Assembly: GCA_946886275.1 (NCBI GenBank)
Contig: CAMPIH010000095.1
Coordinates: forward strand, 1-8,794
DNA: 8,794 bases
From: an uncultured Sphingosinicella sp.
GTDB lineage: Bacteria > Pseudomonadota > Alphaproteobacteria > Sphingomonadales > Sphingomonadaceae
Direction of reading: 5' to 3'
Positions within the stretch are counted from its first letter, which is position 1. Each line of letters opens with the position of its first letter. Position numbers and translations under genes: made by a program. Of this stretch, positions 6,204-8,794 are shown in pieces. The notes beneath the pieces were generated by a model, which was not told where the DNA came from, did not search any database, and saw only the letters and a program-made list of their open reading frames with translations.

Positions 6204-6217
6204 GCCGCGGTCGCGGC
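6204..6217 (+). terminator. Weak hairpin after the small membrane protein gene
   Basis: GCCGC at 6204-6208 pairs with GCGGC at 6213-6217 around a GGTC loop, directly after the stop codon at 6200-6202. The tail is TTCCCCC rather than a U-run, so termination would be weak. The remaining spacer to 6289 shows no convincing promoter; TAGGCT at 6275-6280 is the only -10-like hexamer and lacks a good -35. Confidence 0.25.
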
Positions 6218-6289
6218 TTCCCCCATACGCTTTCTCGCCCGATCACGATGCTTCCACTTGAACGGGACTGCCTCTAGGCTCCGCGACCG

Positions 6290-7207
6290 ATGGACATCTA
6301 CCTGCCGATCGCGGGATTATCCGTAAACGCTCTGGTGATCATCGGCCTCGGCGGGCTGGTCGGTCTGCTGACCGGCATGGTCGGAGTGGGCGGCGGTTTC
6401 CTGACGACCCCGATCCTGATCTTCTACGGCATTCCGCCGGCCGTGGCGGTGGCCTCGGCGACGACCCAGATCACCGGCACGAGCATCTCCGGAGTCCTCG
6501 CTCATCGCCGCCGGCGCGGGGTCGATATCCGGATGGGCGTGGTGATCATCGTCGGCGGAGTCATCGGTTCGATCGTCGGCGGGTTCGTCTTCCGGCTGCT
6601 CCAGCAAAGCGGCCAGATCGATACCGTCATCTCGATTCTCTACGTTCTCCTGCTCGGCAGCATCGGCGTGATCATGGCACGGGAGTCGGCGACCGCGCTC
6701 GAGATCATCAAGCCGCGCGCCGGCGGATCGGAACGGCCGCCGCGGCGCCACAATCCCTTGATTGCCGCGCTTCCGATGCGCTGGCGCTTCTACCGGTCCG
6801 GGCTCTATATCTCGCCGCTGGCGCCGCTCGGTCTCGGCTTCCTTTCGGGTCTGCTCACCGCCTTGCTCGGCATTGGCGGCGGCTTCATCATGGTTCCGGC
6901 GATGATCTACCTGCTCGGCATGTCGGCCCAGGTCGTCGTCGGCACCTCGCTTCTTCAGATCCTGTTCGTGACCGGAGTGACGACCATCGTCCACGCCACG
7001 ACCACCCGGTCGGTCGACATCGTCCTTGCCGGCCTGCTCCTGATCGGTTCGGTGATCGGCGCCCAATATGGCGCCCGTTTCGCCCAGAAGATGAAGCCGG
7101 AACTGCTTCGAATGATCCTTGCGATCATGGTCCTTGCCGTCGCTGCCAGGATGGCGCTCCAGCTCGGCTGGCAGCCGGAAGAAATTTATACGGTGCAGAT
7201 GTTGTGA
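6290..7207 (+). CDS. TauE/SafE (TSUP) family membrane permease
   Basis: Members of this family move small sulfur-containing or organic anions (sulfite, sulfoacetate, taurine-related compounds) across the inner membrane, but many have unknown substrates. The 305-aa protein shows the family's duplicated layout. The first half carries the signature GMVGVGGGFLTTPIL (29-43), and the second carries LLGIGGGFIMVPAM (192-205). I count about eight hydrophobic segments, near 12-34, 41-60, 82-104, 112-130, 178-195, 198-222, 243-262 and 272-292. A basic cytoplasmic loop rich in Arg and Pro (about 140-170) joins the halves. The ATG at 6290 has no good Shine-Dalgarno, so weak initiation or a different start is possible; ATG codons further in would cut into the first segment. 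The stop overlaps the start of the next gene by 4 bp, so the two are translationally coupled. The substrate cannot be assigned from sequence. Confidence 0.9.
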   Translation: MDIYLPIAGLSVNALVIIGLGGLVGLLTGMVGVGGGFLTTPILIFYGIPPAVAVASATTQITGTSISGVLAHRRRRGVDIRMGVVIIVGGVIGSIVGGFVFRLLQQSGQIDTVISILYVLLLGSIGVIMARESATALEIIKPRAGGSERPPRRHNPLIAALPMRWRFYRSGLYISPLAPLGLGFLSGLLTALLGIGGGFIMVPAMIYLLGMSAQVVVGTSLLQILFVTGVTTIVHATTTRSVDIVLAGLLLIGSVIGAQYGARFAQKMKPELLRMILAIMVLAVAARMALQLGWQPEEIYTVQML

Positions 7208-7971
7208 GAGCTGTTCGCGTCCTTGGGCTTGCCCTGCTCGCGCCCCTACTGCTCGGCCAGGCGCAGCCGCGGCTCGTGCCCGACGTCTCGCAGCGCGACG
7301 TCGAGATCCACTACAGCTTCTCGGGCGCCGAATTGCTCCTGTTCGGAGCGATCCTCTATCCCGGCGGGCGGACGCCCGACGAGGCCGCCGACATCGCGGT
7401 CGTCCTCAAGGGCCCGCTCGAGCCGATCGTCGTCCGCGAGAAGCAGAAGGTGGCGGGGATCTGGGTCAACGTGGAGCGGGTGCGATTCCGGTCGGCGCCC
7501 GCTTATTATGCCGTCGCCTCGTCGAGGCCGATCGGCGAGCTCGTCGACGAGCGGACGGCGGCGATCTACGAGCTGGGCCTGGAGAATCTCCAGCTCTCGC
7601 CCGGCGGAGGCGCCTCGCCCGAGGTGATGCGAAGGTTCGAGCAGGGGCTGATCGATCTTCGACGCCGCCAGCAGGTCTATGTCGAATATCCCGGCGGGGT
7701 CGCGATCAGCGAGGGCGTTCTCTATCGCGCCAGGATCGCGATTCCGGCTCGCGTGCCAGTCGGCACCTACACCGCCGAGACCTTCCTGATCAGGGACGGC
7801 CGGATCATTGCCGGCGCCGCGCGCGAGATCAATATCGAGAAACTGGGCTTCGAACGCTTCGTCGCCGACGCCGCCGAACGATCCTCGCTCGCTTACGGAA
7901 TCGTCGCCGTGGCCCTTTCGCTTCTGCTCGGCTGGGGCGCCAGCGCCCTGTTCAACCGAAGGTATGCCTGA
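7204..7971 (+). CDS. Alph_Pro_TM / TIGR02186-type membrane-anchored periplasmic protein
   Basis: This 255-aa protein matches my recollection of an uncharacterised alphaproteobacterial family (PF09608, TIGR02186). It has a signal peptide (about 1-20), a beta-rich periplasmic part with the conserved-looking IHYSFSGAELLLFGAI block (35-50), VVLKGP (66-71), VAGIWVN (83-89) and a late VPVGTYTAETFLIRDG (185-199), then a single C-terminal membrane helix (about 229-250) with a short basic tail. The GTG start at 7204 overlaps the TGA stop of the TauE/SafE gene (GTGA), a classic coupled arrangement. This pair recurs in alphaproteobacteria as far as I know, which suggests the protein serves the transporter, for example as a periplasmic binding or sensing subunit. 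That role is inference; no enzyme motif is visible. Coupling and the open frame make the gene secure. Confidence 0.88.
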   Translation: MRAVRVLGLALLAPLLLGQAQPRLVPDVSQRDVEIHYSFSGAELLLFGAILYPGGRTPDEAADIAVVLKGPLEPIVVREKQKVAGIWVNVERVRFRSAPAYYAVASSRPIGELVDERTAAIYELGLENLQLSPGGGASPEVMRRFEQGLIDLRRRQQVYVEYPGGVAISEGVLYRARIAIPARVPVGTYTAETFLIRDGRIIAGAAREINIEKLGFERFVADAAERSSLAYGIVAVALSLLLGWGASALFNRRYA

Positions 7972-8048
7972 ACGACGCAAACGCCTTGTTTACCGGTTTC
8001 GGTTAATCCGGCCGCTCTCCAGTGACGACCAGCCGGATCGAGGACAGA
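7972..8048 (+). promoter_or_regulatory. Spacer with GTTTACC/GGTTAAT element upstream of the HerA-like gene
   Basis: The 77-bp spacer contains an AT-rich patch in otherwise GC-rich DNA, with GTTTACC (7988-7994) and GGTTAAT (8001-8007) as imperfect inverted half-sites six bases apart. GTTAAT matches four of six -10 bases but has no -35 at a usual distance. It does not fit the CtrA box (TTAA-N7-TTAA) or the alphaproteobacterial LexA box (GTTC-N7-GTTC). It is the likeliest promoter or operator region for the ATPase gene, with low certainty. No terminator was seen after the preceding gene. Confidence 0.25.
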
Positions 8049-8794
8049 ATGGACGGGCTCAACCACCACGATTTTCCCCAGACGGACGGCGATCGTCCCG
8101 CGGTGGCGCAGGCACCGACCCCGCGCCGGACCCTGGTCTCGCAATATGAGGCGCTCGGCCAGGTCGTCGAGATTGCGGGCAGCGGCGCGCTCATCGAGAT
8201 TGCCGGGCGCCGCCTCTCCGAGCTGATCGACGATCCCGATCCGAGCGTCGCCATGTCCGGGCAGGTGGGAAGCCAGATCAAGATCGATTCCGGCCGGCGC
8301 TGGCTGCTCGCCAACGTCCGCGGCCTCCGGGTCACCGATGCCGAAGCCGGCGTCGTCGCCGCCGACATCGACTTCCTCGGCGAAGGCGACGAGGATCCGC
8401 AGACCGGCAAGCTGGTCAATTTCAAGCGCGGCATCACCGCTTACCCGATCCCCGGGAGCAAGGTCTATCCGGTGACCGGCAACGACCTGAAGCAGATGTT
8501 CGCCGCCGACGGCAACGCCCATATCGAGATCGGCACCGTCTACCCGACCAAGGACGTTCGCGGAGCGCTCTACATCGATGCCTTCCTCGGCAAGCATTTC
8601 GCTCTCCTCGGGTCGACCGGCACCGGCAAATCGACCGCCGCGGCCCTCATCATGCACCGGATCTGCGAGCTCTCGCCGGAGGGCCATATCGTCATGGTCG
8701 ATCCTCACGGCGAATATTCGGCGGCCTTCAAGGGCTGCGGCGAGCTGTTCAACGTCGACAATCTCGCCATGCCCTACTGGCTGATGAACTTCGA
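8049..8794 (+). CDS. HerA/DUF87-type ATPase, N-terminal part (3' end outside window)
   Basis: The frame runs from the ATG at 8049 to the window end without a stop, so only 248 residues are seen. GAGGA lies 4 nt before the start. After a polar, disordered N-terminus (1-28) comes a beta-rich region (about 30-175) that resembles the HAS-barrel of HerA-like ATPases. It is followed by a P-loop: Walker A GSTGTGKST (188-196, Lys194) and IVMVDPHGEYS (214-224), the strand-plus-DPHGEY motif typical of HerA/FtsK-superfamily translocases. HerA proteins form hexameric rings that pump DNA; in archaea they pair with the nuclease NurA for end resection, and in bacteria some are anti-phage components with SIR2 or other effectors. 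No nuclease or effector gene lies upstream here, and downstream is not visible. Housekeeping DNA handling is as likely as defence. The arginine finger and C-terminal part are outside the window. Confidence 0.88.
   Translation, partial: MDGLNHHDFPQTDGDRPAVAQAPTPRRTLVSQYEALGQVVEIAGSGALIEIAGRRLSELIDDPDPSVAMSGQVGSQIKIDSGRRWLLANVRGLRVTDAEAGVVAADIDFLGEGDEDPQTGKLVNFKRGITAYPIPGSKVYPVTGNDLKQMFAADGNAHIEIGTVYPTKDVRGALYIDAFLGKHFALLGSTGTGKSTAAALIMHRICELSPEGHIVMVDPHGEYSAAFKGCGELFNVDNLAMPYWLMNF

Noticed and set aside
5986..6261. Plus-strand 91-codon frame in the hsp20-TauE spacer
   Set aside because: The Arg/Pro-rich low-complexity product and a lack of a clear ribosome site make it less likely than the overlapping 53-aa membrane protein at 6041-6202.
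6317..7066. Minus-strand frame of 249 codons within the TauE/SafE gene
   Set aside because: The product is extremely Asp/Arg/His-rich, the mirror image of a hydrophobic membrane protein, so it is not a gene.
1..8794. Mobile elements, defence island, CRISPR array or RNA genes
   Set aside because: No transposase, integrase, long terminal inverted repeats, regularly spaced repeats or tRNA-like cloverleaf was seen. The HerA-like ATPase alone does not make a defence system.

Overview
The window is GC-rich, gene-dense bacterial chromosome. Codon third positions are strongly G/C in every accepted gene. The gene content (a ligase-associated Lhr helicase, an M19 dipeptidase, a PAS hybrid histidine kinase, a ROSE-controlled Hsp20, a TauE/SafE protein paired with an Alph_Pro_TM/TIGR02186 protein, and a HerA-like ATPase) points to an alphaproteobacterium, most likely a sphingomonad. 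The species cannot be fixed from sequence reading alone. I see no insertion sequence, integrase, phage gene, tRNA, rRNA or CRISPR array, and base composition is even, so this looks like resident chromosome.

Layout, left to right. (1) 1-1031 (+) is the 3' part of an Lhr-type, DNA-ligase-associated DEXH helicase whose 5' end lies outside the window. (2) 1036-1437 (-) is an unrecognised 133-aa acidic protein, convergent with the helicase; both stop codons sit inside one 10-bp palindrome. (3) 1561-1794 (+) is a 77-aa four-cysteine zinc-ribbon protein, divergent from (2). (4) 1846-3057 (+) is an exported M19 dipeptidase. (5) 3128-5257 (+) is a soluble PAS-PAS-HisKA-HATPase-receiver hybrid kinase. 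(6) 5237-5367 carries a candidate heat-shock sigma-32 promoter, starting inside the 3' end of the kinase gene, and a leader ending in a ROSE-type RNA thermometer. (7) 5368-5862 (+) is the Hsp20 controlled by that leader, closed by a strong terminator. (8) 5903-6289 is mostly non-coding; it holds a TTCAG/TTTAG repeat cluster and a 53-aa single-pass membrane protein (6041-6202). (9) 6290-7971 (+) is a translationally coupled pair, a TauE/SafE permease and an exported, C-terminally anchored Alph_Pro_TM protein. (10) 8049-8794 (+) is the N-terminal part of a HerA/DUF87 ATPase that runs off the window.

Functional reading. Most neighbours do not form one pathway. Three units look coherent. The Hsp20 appears to have two layers of heat control, a promoter and a melting leader. 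The TauE/SafE and Alph_Pro_TM genes overlap by 4 bp and probably act together at the inner membrane. The 53-aa membrane protein lies downstream of a repeat cluster that resembles a response-regulator binding site. I did not find a convincing new multi-gene system; the best leads are the Hsp20 leader, the coupled membrane pair, and the small membrane protein with its upstream repeats.
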